Shown: positions 12,301 through 26,100 of the stretch, piece after piece
Numbering within the stretch: the stretch's first letter is position 1
Layout of the letters: each line of letters opens with the position of its first letter
Source of the DNA: Cliona cf. orientalis
Lineage: Eukaryota > Porifera > Demospongiae > Clionaida > Clionaidae
Direction: 5' to 3'
DNA length: 64,000 nucleotides
Assembly (NCBI GenBank): GCA_963930775.1
Contig: OZ005690.1
Location: forward strand, 5,440,225-5,504,224
Made by a program: the position numbers and the translations under genes
The notes under the pieces: model-generated
Told to the model about the DNA's origin: nothing
The model's input: only the letters and a program-made list of their open reading frames with translations
The model's database searches: none

Positions 12301-13208
12301 AGCCCCCTCATTGCTCCATTGCTCAGTATCACTCCTGGTCCTCCCATGCAGTATCTCTCATGGGGTAACAGTTCCAATCTCTCTAAATCTTCCTTTCGTC
12401 CAGCACCGGCTCGACCCAAATACACCAGCTCACATGGGTTCATCTGATTTAACAAATCTTTCAGCCTGTCAGCGCGAAGGTACATGTCGTCGTCGGTACG
12501 AACAAACCAATCAAACTCATTTATGTGGCGCGAATACATATACTTCATCATAGCAAATGTCTTTTTTAAAGATGGATGTGCACCATCAGGAACTCCCTCT
12601 AACTTAACTATCGGAAGGTGTGATAAATCGGCCGAGATATTGCAATCCTCACCAACAAAGAGAACTAATTTATCTACCTCCTTGCCCCAAGTTTCGTACA
12701 GAACCTTGGCCCTTGTTGCTAGATACTCCTGCTGTGTCAGCACACCAATCAGCACACCTTTTTTGAAGGTATACTCATCTGTCAGCGAGATTGGTCTGAA
12801 CATCTTCCTCTGACTGTCTTTAAAATTAACGATCCGATCCTTCTTTTGCGGATAGAGAAACTCCATCATTGCATGATTCGTGTTTTCAACTGGTGCAGTA
12901 GGTGCCAGATCTCTCTGGCAGTTGCTGAATTTTGTGCAGTTTTGTATAAAAACGGAGCCTTGGACTCTTGCTAATCTCTTCAATCTTTCCAATTGATCAT
13001 CACCAGTGCACTTTTGTCCTGGAGAAGTATGTCTCTCATTGTATTCAATTATTTTATTGTCCATCTTTAATATCTGCCACGGATTCCTATAAGAGATGCT
13101 TGGCCCAGAGCTATCGTACAGCGCTGACGTCAGCAGCACGCCGATGGTGAACCCGATAGCTAGGGCTACCAGACTGAGGGCTACGGAATTACGTAGAGAA
13201 TGGCGCAT
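9348..13208 (-). CDS. Chondroitin sulfate synthase (GT31-type + CHGN domains), 3 exons, apparent frameshift
   Basis: Bifunctional Golgi enzyme that polymerises chondroitin by alternately adding GlcA and GalNAc. Exons on the minus strand: 13208-12269, 11796-11690 and 10882-9348, with matching splice phases (1, then 0). Exon 1 gives a type II anchor (SVALSLVALAIGFTIG just after a short basic tail) and a Fringe-like domain with the DxD motif RTDDDMYL and the family motif MGGPGVI. Exon 2 carries DVEIGRCLSRKVDTQC, close to the CHSY motif DVEVGRCV. Exon 3 has the second transferase domain with CDVDI and GWGDEDVDFF. Near 10450-10460 the frame must shift by one base: upstream reads DRVIYSDLTVQPS, downstream reads LQRWLHSQ..HELQEMLGNVV, and only the latter fits the family. 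Exon 3 is one base short of a whole codon count, so a one-base deletion or a sequencing error is likely. An alternative start at 13265 adds 19 residues. Length of about 860 aa is near the family's 800. Confidence 0.85.
10883..11689. other. Intron of the chondroitin synthase gene
   Basis: AT-rich intron with a GA/CT-rich tract (10900-10935) that supplies the polypyrimidine tract of the exon 3 acceptor on the minus strand. No inserted gene seen. Confidence 0.6.
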
Positions 13209-14644
13209 CTCGATTGGCGACCGTAAAGTGAAAAGAAGACAGATTATTTTCACACATAGATCCATGTGGTGAGTCTGGGCAGTTTAGCTATATAGTAAAA
13301 GTATGCTACACCTAATAGTATGTAGCCTCGTCCGAGGCTAATATAGTGTGTAGGTCTAATGATAGTTCTTAATACATTCTTGTGGTTACTAAGAAAGCAC
13401 ACGATCACATCATCTTGAAATGAAATGGTCACTGTATACGCATCATCTATGGTATCATCAATAAACATTCTGCAATCGTTATAGTGATGTGAATATTAAT
13501 TCTCTTGGTGCATGGTCACTCTATGATCATGATCACAGTCTTGTAATAGCAATTTTGAGCAATATGGGGTAAAGGTCGTCACATTTCACCAGTCCATATA
13601 ATATGCATTACACAGTGTATTGCGAAAAGTGTTTTATTAAGTTGCTACATATGCCGACCATACTGTATGATCACATTGCATTAGGAACAATAATAATATT
13701 ACGGGCATCAACATAATAGTAATAGCTACTGTGTGCCCATATGCATACACAACTTTAGGGTGTGAGTCTTATAGCTGTCATATTTCAACTGCTGTGTGCC
13801 AATGTGAAAATTGTGTCGATCTCCAAGTGCCCATCACAAATACAATTTATGTATACTAAGGGAATTAAGCCTAGTACACACTAAACAATGAAAATTGTCC
13901 AGAAATTACCAACAATATAATTAATGCAAACATGCACGTGTCTAATTTGAGCACTAAAGATTAATTATTATAGTAGCTATAATCATAGAGTCGGTAGACT
14001 CTATAAGTAGGGATGGCCCGGATATGCCATATATGTAATACATTACAAATACCCAAATATCTCTAAATAAGTAATTTTGTGAAATTTCTAAGTGTGAAAT
14101 TCAGAATCTTCAGCAAATTATCTATCTAACAAGACCAAGATCATTCAATTGTACATGCCAGAACCAGATGTTCAAAAAAATGGCCTAAGAGCTACAATTA
14201 GAATACTAGCTATCACTAACCGGTACTATTTAGGGGCAGTGAATGACAGTGGCGAAAACAACGAACGTATTATTCTAGTTTCAGTTCTTTTTCACTCTGA
14301 TGCTCGAGTTGCTGGTACTTACGGTGGCCCTGGAGGTCACGCGTCATTCCAGTGACGCCCCTCTTACCGCGTACCGCTGTGCGTCCGCTGTCACTCCAGT
14401 TACGCTCCACCTACCTCCGTACTGCGTCATTCCAATGACGCGCGCCCCTCTTACCGGTACCGCGTACCGCTGTGCGTCGTCCGCGCACCGCCAGTTACGC
14501 TCCACCTACCTCCGGCCGGCTAGGCTCCGTACGTGTCACGTCACGTCACGTATTTTCAGGATATTACGCGCGCGCATGCGCATGGTAGTCCGATAAGCGC
14601 GGGTCAACTTTGCACGATTGGCACATGCACATGCGTTCGCATGC
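13209..14644. other. Shared 5' intergenic region of divergent genes, with a GC-rich repeat
   Basis: Lies between the divergent chondroitin synthase (-) and kinase (+) genes, so it should contain both promoters; no TATA-like or Inr signal was assignable. It holds a small hairpin (ATAGAGTC..GACTCTAT, 13985-14003) and a GC-rich block at 14310-14560. That block has two copies of a TACCGCTGTGCGTC..TTACGCTCCACCTACCTCCG unit. Its first 60 bp reappear inverted near 30250-30310. Confidence 0.5.
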
Positions 14645-17600
14645 ATGTTGGAGGGCACCAGTTGGAATTCTGCTGTAATGGAACGGCTTACTAGCGCTTT
14701 GAAGTCTGCCCTTGAACAGAAGCACGATCTGCAAGCCGTCGTATCTGCTTTAGAGAACATTGCTCCTACTTCTGAAGAGAGACAGACTGCAGAAAGTAAG
14801 CATCAAGTTTTTTTTAATAGTATAGCTAGCTAGCCGCAGTGTATGTATGTGGTTGCTCACCAAACAGTGGTCTCTTATTATTAGCTATTAATATTATTTA
14901 GGTTCAGTTAAGTCATATGAGGATTTAGTGAAGAAGTATCGCGACTCACAAGTTCAACTTAAAACCAATTCTCGTTCGAAAGCGCTCAAGACCAAATCAG
15001 CTAGTCAATTCTTCTCTGTAAGTTCATAATATAAAAATTAATTATCAAGGTTTTAGGGATTAGTAAAACCACACCCACATGACTCAATGAAACCGATAAT
15101 TTTTCTAACTATAGTTTGAAGTGAGGTTAGTAAGCCAAGCAAAGCAGATCTTGCCCTTGATTAGCTCTAATTATTGTATGCACCCTCCAGCTGCAATGGA
15201 TTAACGATTTGTTATCTTTCAATGCCCCTTTGGATATACCATCATTTATGGTTGGTGTATTATTGTATTAGCGTAAAGTGCCAATTATCGACATACGGTT
15301 TTCTCCCGCGTGTGCTGTTGCTTAGGAACATCGCCTGAACTTCGAACTTGGACCAAAAGGTAGGGGGTCGCCAGGGCTACAAGTACCTAAAGTCTCATGG
15401 GGCTGCCAATCAAAATACGTCTGCAATGGCAATTTTAGCTTATAATTGCGAATGCCAGTTATCAACAGTCGGTACGTATTATCGGCATACCATATACTTT
15501 CAACACAATCAATTATCGTCACTTGGAGCTTTGTCATCACAGTGCATGCAATCCAAGAGTAAGAAAATTATATAAAAAATACTAGCAGGTGCATAATCAT
15601 GAGCTCTAACTACTGAGACAACTTCATGTTCATAGGTGAGCTTGTTCGATCTTTCAATCTTGGCAGAAGCGCCTCGGGAACGGCACCATCGCGTCTTTGC
15701 CCCTGTATTGAGAAAGTAAGACACTGTGAGGGTCATCTTATCACAAATAAAGCAAAACTTACCTTCAAAAGTCCAGCCTGAAGCACAGAAGCGAGTCGCG
15801 ATCGACCACGCGAAGTTATTATTAAACGCGCCACGCCCACTGCCTATACTAAGGCCCAATGTCGATAATCGATACCCGTATTTCCGATAGTTGATACCTG
15901 TCGGTAATTGGCACATTACGCTACTGAGGGCCAGGTCTCTCACGTCATATATACGTTTTTATCCAAAGGATGAAATAAAGTGAAATGTGAATATTTTTTA
16001 ACTCCATTACTGCCAACTCACTGAAATGATCATAAGGGGTCTGCAATGTCATACGTTACCATAATATTATTATCATGCGAGTGTGAGGTCCAATAGTTAT
16101 TCATTTCCATGCCTTGTAGCTAGTTACGCTTAGACTGTGTGCAAGTCACTGGCAGGCAGTTTTGTGGTGCTGGAGGGGATCACTTTCTTGAAGACCAATA
16201 CTAATATTATTATGCCAACATTCCTTGTTGATTGTTAACTTTAATTGGTAGCTAAACTTTGCAAAATATCGGAGAAGTTTAAAAGGCTACAAGACTCCGA
16301 ACTCCCAAGTTGTTGGATTCACTGATAGTGATACCCACCGAGATGTACTTGTTAAAGGAGCGAGAGGGCTTGGCATTAAGTGTGGTGTGGATGACCTTGC
16401 CATTATATGTTCCGGTGGTCTGGTTCCTAATCTTCCAATTGATAATCAGCTGTGGACATTAGGAGAATATATTAAATTGAATGGTGGAAGCCTGAACCGT
16501 AGCAAGAAGTTGTGGGGCATATATGTACCTTTTGATGTTGATGAGGAAGCCGAGTTTGAACAGGCTGAACCTGTAACTAACAGCACTCTTGATTCTGTAA
16601 GCAATAACCTACATGTGCCACTAGTATTATAATTATTAATAATATTATTGTATATATGTAGGGAGTGAGTTCCCATGGTGTTACGTTGGAGAAATATGCC
16701 AATACTTCCACACATTCTGTAACCGATAATATTTGTCACATGTATATAATATTATAATAGTTTTTTGTAATTAGGGTACAAGTGCTCAACGTCATGGTAT
16801 TGGCTTAGAGAGGAAGAGGACAACCATTTCATCCTTTATTGACAAGACAAGTTTGTATACATTTATGTGTGTGTAAAATCACGGGTGGGGAATCAAATAA
16901 TTTTAATTATGACAATCGATACATGCACATTTGCATGAAATTTTACCAAATTTGCCACCTTGGTTAAAATGTTCTTTTAATATGTAAGACATGGCTACAA
17001 TTAATATGCAGAAAAACTGAAGCTTTCACGTGGGATAACAAGAGAGAGCCCTCTTAATGTCAGCAGTGATAGCAGTGTACCTGAATCAGATCCCATTGAG
17101 ATTACCATGGAGGATGTAGTTGGTTAGTGATATTATAGCATAATATATTAATTTTAAATATTATATTATGATTATGGATTATTACTAACTGCAGTGAAGT
17201 ATGGTTTAATTGTCGATGACAAGCTATCCACAAGTATTGTTGCTGTTGGACAGATAGGTGTTTGGAGACTTGTGCAGTATGAAACGGTCTCTAGTGATGG
17301 GACTATTTTCAAGCAGATAGCTGAGGAAGCAGAACCATTTCTACCAGAACAGCATGACTTTATTGTGATTGAAATATGCAAGAGTAAATTTGCTGATGTA
17401 TGTCAATACATTGCTACATGTAATACTATCTATTTCCCATGTATACAGGAAGCTCTGCTCTTACGTACTTGAGAGCTGATTTCGATTTTGGAAGCTCTGA
17501 GATGATAGAATTGAAGAATCTAAAATACCATGTGCTAGGTGAGTCACTTCCTTGCATACACACGTATACACACACCAAAATTTATGTATCCCATGCATCT

Positions 17601-20076
17601 TTGTAGAGAACCGACCAGTCAGATCCGCTAGACGAAGTACCATCACTACTGGCTATGCCACTCTCTTAGTTTTATCTCCCTATCACGGGGAGGTCTCCTA
17701 TAAATGGGAGAAAAAGGGTAACTGGGCATGGGAGATGATTGATGTGCCATCGTCCACATGTTTGCTGTATGTGAACTGCTATGGGATGTACAGGTGCAAG
17801 GTTGATGATGCTATTTACTATTTTGAAGTAATTGGTACGTCGTACTATTATAAATTCTTCTAAGTTTACTGTATATCAATATTTTAGAAAAAGACAACGG
17901 ACAAGCACAAAAGGATGGTAATGTTTATGCATGCATTATGATGATGTACACCCACATCTACGCCGTAATAGTTACCCCGCACGTATGCACAAGGGGTTGT
18001 GTCGTTGTCACAAAAATCGCCATATCTCGAGATGTAGGCGTCTGAGAGACTCGTAAGCACAATAATTCATCAAAAAACTGGCTTCAGTGTGCATCAAATC
18101 GAGGGACACAGTCCACAAGTGTCACAAATAGTACCCTTTTTTGGTCACAGTAGCCACACCTATCGACAATGCCTACCCAAGGCATACAGGAAATTCAGGG
18201 AATCTTGCAAATAAACACAGTGCTTCGCAGTGGAGTCCCTAAATTTTCTCATAGATTACATCATAATTATCTCATAACCACAGAAAAGTAAATTATACTG
18301 AGGGTGCAATTTCTACTGGGCATTGGTTCTAATGTATCATGCAGAACTAATGGTCGATATGAAGGAACTTGAATTTGGTCTCGTGGTGGGTCGTGGTAGT
18401 TTTGCCGAAGTTCATAAGGGAAAATGGAAAGGACAAGAGGTTGCCTTGAAACGAATACGCCTGCCTCCTGGTGGTGATCCATCCATTGTTTCCAAGGAAG
18501 TTTCGGTGCTACGGTAGGTTCATTGAGTTCCAATTGCATAATAATCAGCAATAATAATATTATTAGTGCAAATTATATACACAGGGACTTGAAACATCCC
18601 AATATTGTGAGCCTCCTAGGATACTCTGTGGATGAGGAGCAAGTGGTTCTTATAACAAATTATGTTGATGGCACCAATCTTGAACGATTGCTCTTCTCCA
18701 AGAAGATGATCAGAGACGTACGTTTATAATTATTAACAAAATGAGAGTCAGTGGCGTTGCCGGAAGGTGCATAATATTATGGGTTCATTTGCACCCAATC
18801 CATGCACCTGTGCACCATGCATTGTACAGTTGTTGTTTACCCTATAGCCTATCACAGTATGCATGTCATGTTCACCATATTATCACTACATACATTTGTT
18901 GGTAGTTGCCTAGCAACCAAAATGTTATAGGCAATTTACTGGCTATGGGAAGGGGATGGGTCATCATAAAGTTGGCCAGTGATAAACAGAGGTCAACTAC
19001 CACACAGACTATCTGTATGGAATTGTACATTATTATATTATGCTTACTATAGTACACTTACGCTAGCTTTATGCATCCACCTGTGCGGTTACTTTCAATA
19101 ACTTTCACCCAGTTAATAAACAATTGCCTAGAGACACCTGGTCCACTGCCCATAGTATAATAATTCTACCATCATGAAGATTATCATCATTATTATACAC
19201 CTGCAGCTCTCTATTGATGAGGCGCTTCGTATCGGAGTGCAGATATCCGAGGCAGTACATCATATGCACACCCATGACCCCATAATCATACACCAAGACA
19301 TTAAACCTCACAATGTCCTGGTATGTACACCATAAGAATTATAAGTCTTGTATAATTCCTTATAATATTTTTATGGGAAATTTCTGAGGGATAACTTAGT
19401 ACAAGCTTTCACTAATTACATTATATAAGGATTTCTGCACAAAATTAGGCATGCCACACCCACCTATTATTTTGTTCCTCCACGAAATACTTCCTACCAC
19501 GAAAATTAATATTCTGCTAATAATACCAAATCTATTAATAGTAGTATCAACTGCATGGTGTAATAATTGCTTCGAATCCCTAGAACAGTGGGTTTGATAA
19601 TAATTCCAGAGCACATGCATGACATTGGTGATCATGTTATAATGCACATAATGCAGGTCACAACAGATCTTAAGCAAGTATATGTATGTGACATGGGCAT
19701 TGCAAAGGTAAAACGAGTTGCCGAGGCCACTGTTACTGCTATCTCTAAAGGACCCGGTACATTTCCTTACATGGCTCCAGAGATGTTCAAAAAGAGTCAC
19801 CGGGGCCCTGCAGTAGATATCTACTCACTTGGATGTCTCTTCATTGAACTTTTTGGAAAACAGCGAGTGTGGCCCGATCTGGATCAAACGGCAATAATGA
19901 TGAAAGTTGTGGGATCATATGAAGAGCCTCCTCAACCACCTAGTACGGCACACCTTGCACCCCCAATTAGTGAATTCTGTGCTCAGCTCTGCAATCTGGA
20001 TCCAAGCAAACGGCCTACTATTCAGGAAGTATTGCCGATGATTAAAGCCTTGCAATCAAAATTATTGATCGAATAA
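14645..20076 (+). CDS. TKL-type protein kinase with novel N-terminal module and Ig-like segment (14 exons, 742 aa)
   Basis: Exons: 14645-14795, 14902-15017, 16252-16596, 16662-16718, 16775-16850, 17012-17122, 17195-17383, 17449-17538, 17607-17834, 17888-17917, 18345-18513, 18585-18717, 19207-19320, 19657-20076. All phases match and total 743 codons. Residues 1-90 are helical and charged. Exon 3 encodes an unrecognised compact module (VGFTDSDTHRDVLVKGARGL ... NRSKKLWGIYVP). Residues about 379-454 have Ig-like spacing (VSYKWEKKGNW ... GMYRCKV). The kinase domain starts near 472: GRGSFAEVHKG P-loop (480-490), VALK lysine 500, catalytic loop HQDIKPHN (594-601), DMG (615-617), APE in YMAPEMF. The catalytic Asp and Asn are kept, but HRD is HQD and DFG is DMG. 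No signal peptide or membrane segment, so probably cytosolic. The exon 7 donor (17384) was chosen because the stronger-looking GTATGT at 17398 breaks the frame. Substrate unknown. Confidence 0.8.
15271..15921. mobile_element. 651-bp MITE in kinase intron 2
   Basis: Ends are GCGTAAAGTGCCAATTATCG and, inverted, GCGTAATGTGCCAATTACCG. Both sides are flanked by TA (15269-15270, 15922-15923), giving a Tc1/mariner-like footprint. Internal frames (for example 15348-15575 + and 15509-15943 -) have no recognised product. It explains most of the unusually long second intron. Confidence 0.7.
17918..18344. other. Kinase intron 10
   Basis: Non-coding; contains moderately GC-rich DNA (17960-18230) of repeat-like character without a visible inverted-repeat boundary. 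Confidence 0.4.
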
Positions 20077-20145
20077 AGTTGGTCAGAGTACTACTACTCT
20101 ATGAATTAAGACAATGAAAATACTTGATTATTATGTAATATTACG

Positions 20146-23100
20146 CTACTCTTCGAAAGTATCTACCAAATGTTTATAGACTCTCTTTGCATTGGTAATG
20201 TTGATATCTGCTTTGGTCATTCGTAGTTCCTCTTGTATAATGGCCTTTGCAGCTTCTTCAAACTCTGGCGGGTAAAGAGGAGGTGCTCTACACGCCAGGT
20301 TGATGTAGCAATAGGACCACGCAGATATATCCAACGTTTTCTTGAAATCTTGAGTCCCTATAATAGTAATAATATTATTATAATAGTTCAAAGGTTGTAC
20401 TTGGTAATGGTGGCCTTAACTAAAAATCGGTTGTCAGTGCAATAATATATATTATGGTTGGTTCTGTCATGGAAGATCACATAATATTATTAGTTACCTG
20501 TTAGGTATGGTAAGTTATATAAATCATCTGGTACACCAGAGGGGCATCCAGCTCGGGGATTGTGACGGATTCGATGACTATTCCACCTGTCCTTGAAATC
20601 GTTAAGAGTTCCTTGGATTAAGTCACCATAGACAAATCCAAGGCAGTGGCTATGCATAATAATAATTATTAATAATTTGTAATATTATACGAAATGTACC
20701 AATGAATGATATTATGACTTGGCTGAAATGATCCATCTCCAATCATGTCCTGCATGACACCAGTATTGTACGTGGTACTACAATGTCATTGTGTATGACA
20801 CATACTGAGTCTTACTGACTGTCACTACTGGAGATCCTGATCTTAAAATGCTCCAACTTAGATCTGAGCGTACGTTCTGAAAATCATCTAACTGCAAACG
20901 TATGATAAACATCTTGTTACAGTCTTGTACCATATTTGGAAAACCATCTCAATCAGTTATTAAACTAGTATCATTGTGGCACCATTTCATGCCACATATA
21001 TCTTACTTTAGTCTATAAAATATCTAATTCCATGATTTGGAAATCTAAATAAAATCAAACTAGTGTCTGAATTAGGAGACAGTTCATCTGTTAAGCGTCT
21101 GACTATTGGACTCAAAAGTCTAAATTCAATCCAAGAAACATGCTGTCATTTTGTCTCAAAACATCTGTAGAATTTGAGAAAGAAGAATGAATAAAACAGC
21201 ACTTACGTTACAGGTGGTTAAGATAATGAACACAACACAACGCAACACAATTAGAGTCTTATTATTGAGTCAATGACAATAAAGTCTGTCCACTGCCTTC
21301 AGTTCCTCTGTTTTCCTGAGCGTCCTTGATATTTTCTTCTTAATATTCTCCAGCTTCCACGAAAATAGATCGTTGGGCTAGGTTAATCATAAAATTAATA
21401 CAATAAATTTAGTTGGATTTGGAATGCCGTAGTCTATTAAAAGTACCTCAAGCTGGTCAAATGAAACCTTCTCAGCCCTCTTAAGCATGTCATTTACAGC
21501 CACTGGCTTGTATAAGCTGATACCATCATCAGGCGCTGTCCCATGGCCAGATGCATGTGACGAAAATGCCAACTCCGCAAACAATTCTACATGGAAGTGT
21601 TAAACATGTGATTATCTATGAATGTACGTAAGTATATTATAGTATAGTCTCCATCCCAGACCCTACCGTCAAGGAGAAGGGTCTGGTACACATGGAGCAC
21701 TTTTTAGGGTTTGTTTCCTGGATTCTGATGCACTATATATCACATTTGGCTTATGTGTGATTATCATGAGATTCTGTGCTATAGCCAGCTATTGCTGTGT
21801 GTGAGAGCTGTTGCTATGCCAAAATGATGTTTTGTCATGACAATCACTATAATCAAGAGTAAATAATAAGGAGGGGAAGAGAGTGTCGACCGCCCTATAT
21901 ACCCCGTGTAATATGTTTTCGGCAAGTAACGTGACTTTCAGCCGTGCGCACGTGACTAGCTCAAGGTGCTAAACACTTAATTTTTCTTAGAACTGAGAAG
22001 AATAGAGGCGTTTTTCATGAGTTTTATGCTAGATTCTTCACAAACGCTTGTTTTATATTGTGATCTGCTCGTGCTTTCGGTCGAAATCACGCTCGTATTA
22101 GCTTGCACTCGAGGCCACGCCCACAACGTACCATTTGAATCGAGCGCTCCGATTGGTCAATTTTTGAATTCCTGGCGCGTGACTTTCCGAAAACATCTTG
22201 TACGGAGTATATAGCGCGTTCGATACTCTCTTCCTCTCCTTATTATTTACTCTTGCTATAATATATATCCTGTGTGATCCTAAAAAGTGCTTAATGTGTA
22301 TCCGACCCTTGATGACAGGGTCTGGAAACAAGACTAAAATTAATTATAAGTATCCATTGGGGAACCATTGTCATTTAGTCTAATACACACACGTATAAAC
22401 GGATGCCTTCACATTCATTCATGTCTGTGATGATAGCAGCCAAACTGTACTAGAGCTACATTTCATCCACAGAAGTAAGCCAAGTGGAAGAAAAAGAACC
22501 CACGGATGCTACCACTGCTGGGAATTGAATCCATTGTCTGCTGCTCATCTATAGGTGCTCTAACCACCACCCCCACACACGCAGCCACCTGAGCATTAAC
22601 AATCAATCTTTAAGGTGATGATCAACCCTATGCCTAAATTGGTGCTGAAGGAGTCTAGCGCTGTACGTACATGTACTATACTCACTCTAATGACCAAGCT
22701 ATGGGAGTTAGATGTTTAATACAGAGGAAATAAATCCCAATGATGGTTTGTTTGAGTGTAAATCGAATGAATGTGAAAAGGAACAAAAAGGAGAAAGTGC
22801 TAGTCGCTAGTGACGTTTGCAGTGTCCAACTAGAGGTTTATTGTCGTCAGCTCATGTCATGTGCCCTCTGATAATAATCGCAAAACAATTTTCAGTGTTT
22901 CTGTTTTCCTTTCCGTACTGATAGCCACACTCTGCAATAAAAGTATAAGCCTCAAAAAAGCTCTCTTGAAGCTGAACTATTCTCAAGGTCCTGCCATGTG
23001 TGATCAACCATGTGGTCATTTGATAAAAAAAATGAAGGACAGTTTGGGCTATTAAAATGCTTGAATACTCATGGTATGTAAGAAGGATACAGATATTATA

Positions 23101-26100
23101 CATGGTTTATCTGGCCCAAAAATTTAGCAGAGGAAACTGGGTAGGTCTAGCTCAACTAATGGGATGCCTGGGTGCGGGAGGGGGATGTACCACTTCCCGC
23201 ACAAAGTGCAGGAAGATAAAATTATCAAAAATTGCATGAATTTTGTAAAATTAAGGGAGGGGGAACACACACACCCTGCTGGACTTTAACGCCTGTTGCA
23301 GTATACAGTGACACGACTTACCATCTTGCTTCTCAATGAATATTGCACTTCCAATCTCTTTGCCGCGACGAATAATGACCACACTATCCCTATGAATATT
23401 TATAAAATAATATAGTTAGATAATGCATAGTCAAGTGTACTCTATGAAAGTTGAATCTCTACATGTACGACTTACCCTGGCTTGAATCCGCTACTAGATG
23501 TATCACCACTATCACGTTGGTACTTCTACATACAGAAATATAATATTATTATGATGGCTAAATTTTTTTTATTTTCAACATTATCATACCAGAAGGGCCT
23601 GCTTCAATCGGTTTGATGTCTGACGCTTTGCAAAACATTTCAGTTCATATGGACTTGGAGTAGTAACCTGCATGTGTACAAATGAGAATACATGAAAGTC
23701 ATCAGTGCAACTGCCAAGTCAAACATAAAAACCACGAAAATTACCCATCATTTATTTATTACATGTAAGTAAATACCAAAAACATAGTGCAAGTCTGTAT
23801 CATTACATGAATTTTCCTCTTCAAGGGATTTTGTTTCTTAGAAAAGTACTGCTCAAGAACATCATTTGTTTCTCCACCATCCTTTCCTTCTTCATCATCC
23901 CCAGTTCCTTTCCTTTGTCCATTATCCTCAATCTCATTACCTTTTTCAGCTGGGCAAAACAATAAGCATTGGGGAAGCATGCAATATTAAAGTATGATCC
24001 TTTATGTATAAGTTGTTAGATCTCTATATGTCATATACTGTAGGTCGGGTTTTAATTGCGAGTATCTATTAAATGCGAATTGCGAGTTTTTTTACGTTTC
24101 GCAATTAATAGATTCGCAAATATAAACGTTCACGTATACTACAGTACGATATGGGGTCGTCCGTCGCAATTATTGGATTCGCAATTTGGCCTGACTTGAC
24201 TAGAACGCATTTATTGAACTACGCAATTAAAACCCGTCCTATGGTATGCATTTTATCGGCTGTTTTTTGTTTTTAGTCATCGCTGCTTGTGCACAGTATC
24301 CTCCAGCTACAGCCATTTCAGAACGCTTATGCTGATTGTGACTGCAGAGCAAATAGCAAGCATGCACAATTGCAAAGCACAGTGTGGTCAGATGCGTGTC
24401 ACATAAAATGATGTGGTGTACATTCCTAAGGAACAAATGGAAGTATGTTCTTTCACCAGACGCCCTCTCTCTCTCAGAACATGCTCTTAACCTGGCCTCT
24501 ATTCTATAGTCTTCTACTGACTGTGTGGCTAGTAAATTCTGTCTCTTACTGTTGGCTGAGGCTCCGATTGACAACCAACTCTGTCTTGCTCTTGCCTCCT
24601 ACCCTCTGAAGCCTCAGTTCTGAGCTTTTCGCTAGTTTATGCTTTGTTCAGCGTTCATATTATGCATAGCACACATGAATGTAAGTTTGTAAGTCGTTGA
24701 ATTAGAGCAACATATATTATTATACGGAATGATGGACGTTGGGCGGGGTGTAACTAAAGACTGACGTACCATATATATCTCATTCACACAGTTCATACCC
24801 GTTTATAAATGTAGGGCTCGCTCAGGCTTGCCTCAATTATGATGATTACCGCATTGTGAATATTACAAACATATTACTAGCCATCCAGTGGTCATGCTTC
24901 TAATCACAGGTAATTTGCACTTAGAGCATTGCATAATACCTAATATCAACAAAGACTATAATTTTATTTGAAGGGGTCAATGAGGGCAGATGGTTAGGTG
25001 CTTAGCAGTGATTGATGTCCCAATCCATTGTCAGCTAGGCATACATAAAACCTTGGGTAGGGCGAGAAACTTCATTTTGCGTATGATGCAGGCACAAAAT
25101 TAGTGGACTCAACGTGCAAACTGGGAATCAAAACTGGATAGTCATTTCTCCTTCAGTACGATTTTGTGACCAATATTCAGGGTACAAATAAATATCAGAC
25201 CCAGTTTGGCACTAGTTACATATCATAACATTCACTACTCTGCAGACAAAAAATAATACTGCCCCCTATTAGGTGTGATATAATAGTTAGACACTGTTTA
25301 GGAGGTTTTTACATGATTTAGAAGACGAAAGGGCTCAGTGTAGAATCCCATTAGGTGTGATATAATAGTTAGACACTGTTTAGGAGGTTTTTACATGATT
25401 TAGAAGACGAAAGGGCTCAGTGTAGAATCCCATTAGGTGTGATATAATAGTTAGACACTGTTTAGGAGGTTTTTACATGATTTAGAAGACAGAAGGGCTC
25501 AGTGTAGAATCCCGAGGGTTCTACTGAGCCCTGAGGTCTTCTAAATCACGTAGAACCGATTAAATAAGTGTCTAACTACTTTAGATCCTACCAACAATGC
25601 CCAAAAACTTTGTATATAAACAATTGCCTAGGAACAAACTAGCCATAGGCAAACAAAATATAGCTACCAGGTTTTTTATGGAGCTTACAAGTTTTTCATG
25701 GGGCTTACAAGGTTTTTAATGATCGAAGGATAGATACTGCAGTTCAACCAATCAAATTACTGTGTTTGTAACAAGTAGGATCTAATTATTTATACATAGA
25801 CACTTGCAAAGCACATACCTCTTTCCTCAGTGTCTTTCTCACTATTAGAATCGTTTGTACTACTTTCTGAAGAATCATCCATTTGCATAGGATCAGGATC
25901 TTCCTCGTGCATAAGGTCATGTTCAGAGTGGCTTCCACCCAGTTCAGCTTGCGAGATAGGTCCTTCAGGGATATCATCCTTCGTAGTACCTTCCTTATTC
26001 ATCCATTTCATGAGCATGTTAAACTTTTCGAAATCACCTGCAGAAGCAATATTTCCGCTGCCTGAGGAGTCACTGTGCTGTTTCGAAAATTCAAGAAACT

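Noticed and set aside
15509..15943. 144-aa minus-strand ORF
   Set aside because: Extends across a MITE end into intron sequence; no recognised product.
21080..21150. Possible tRNA-like or SINE head
   Set aside because: Only a weak B-box-like TTCAATCC and no convincing A box spacing.
25268..25516. CRISPR-like array
   Set aside because: Repeats are directly abutting 82-bp tandem units without spacers, in a eukaryotic intron.
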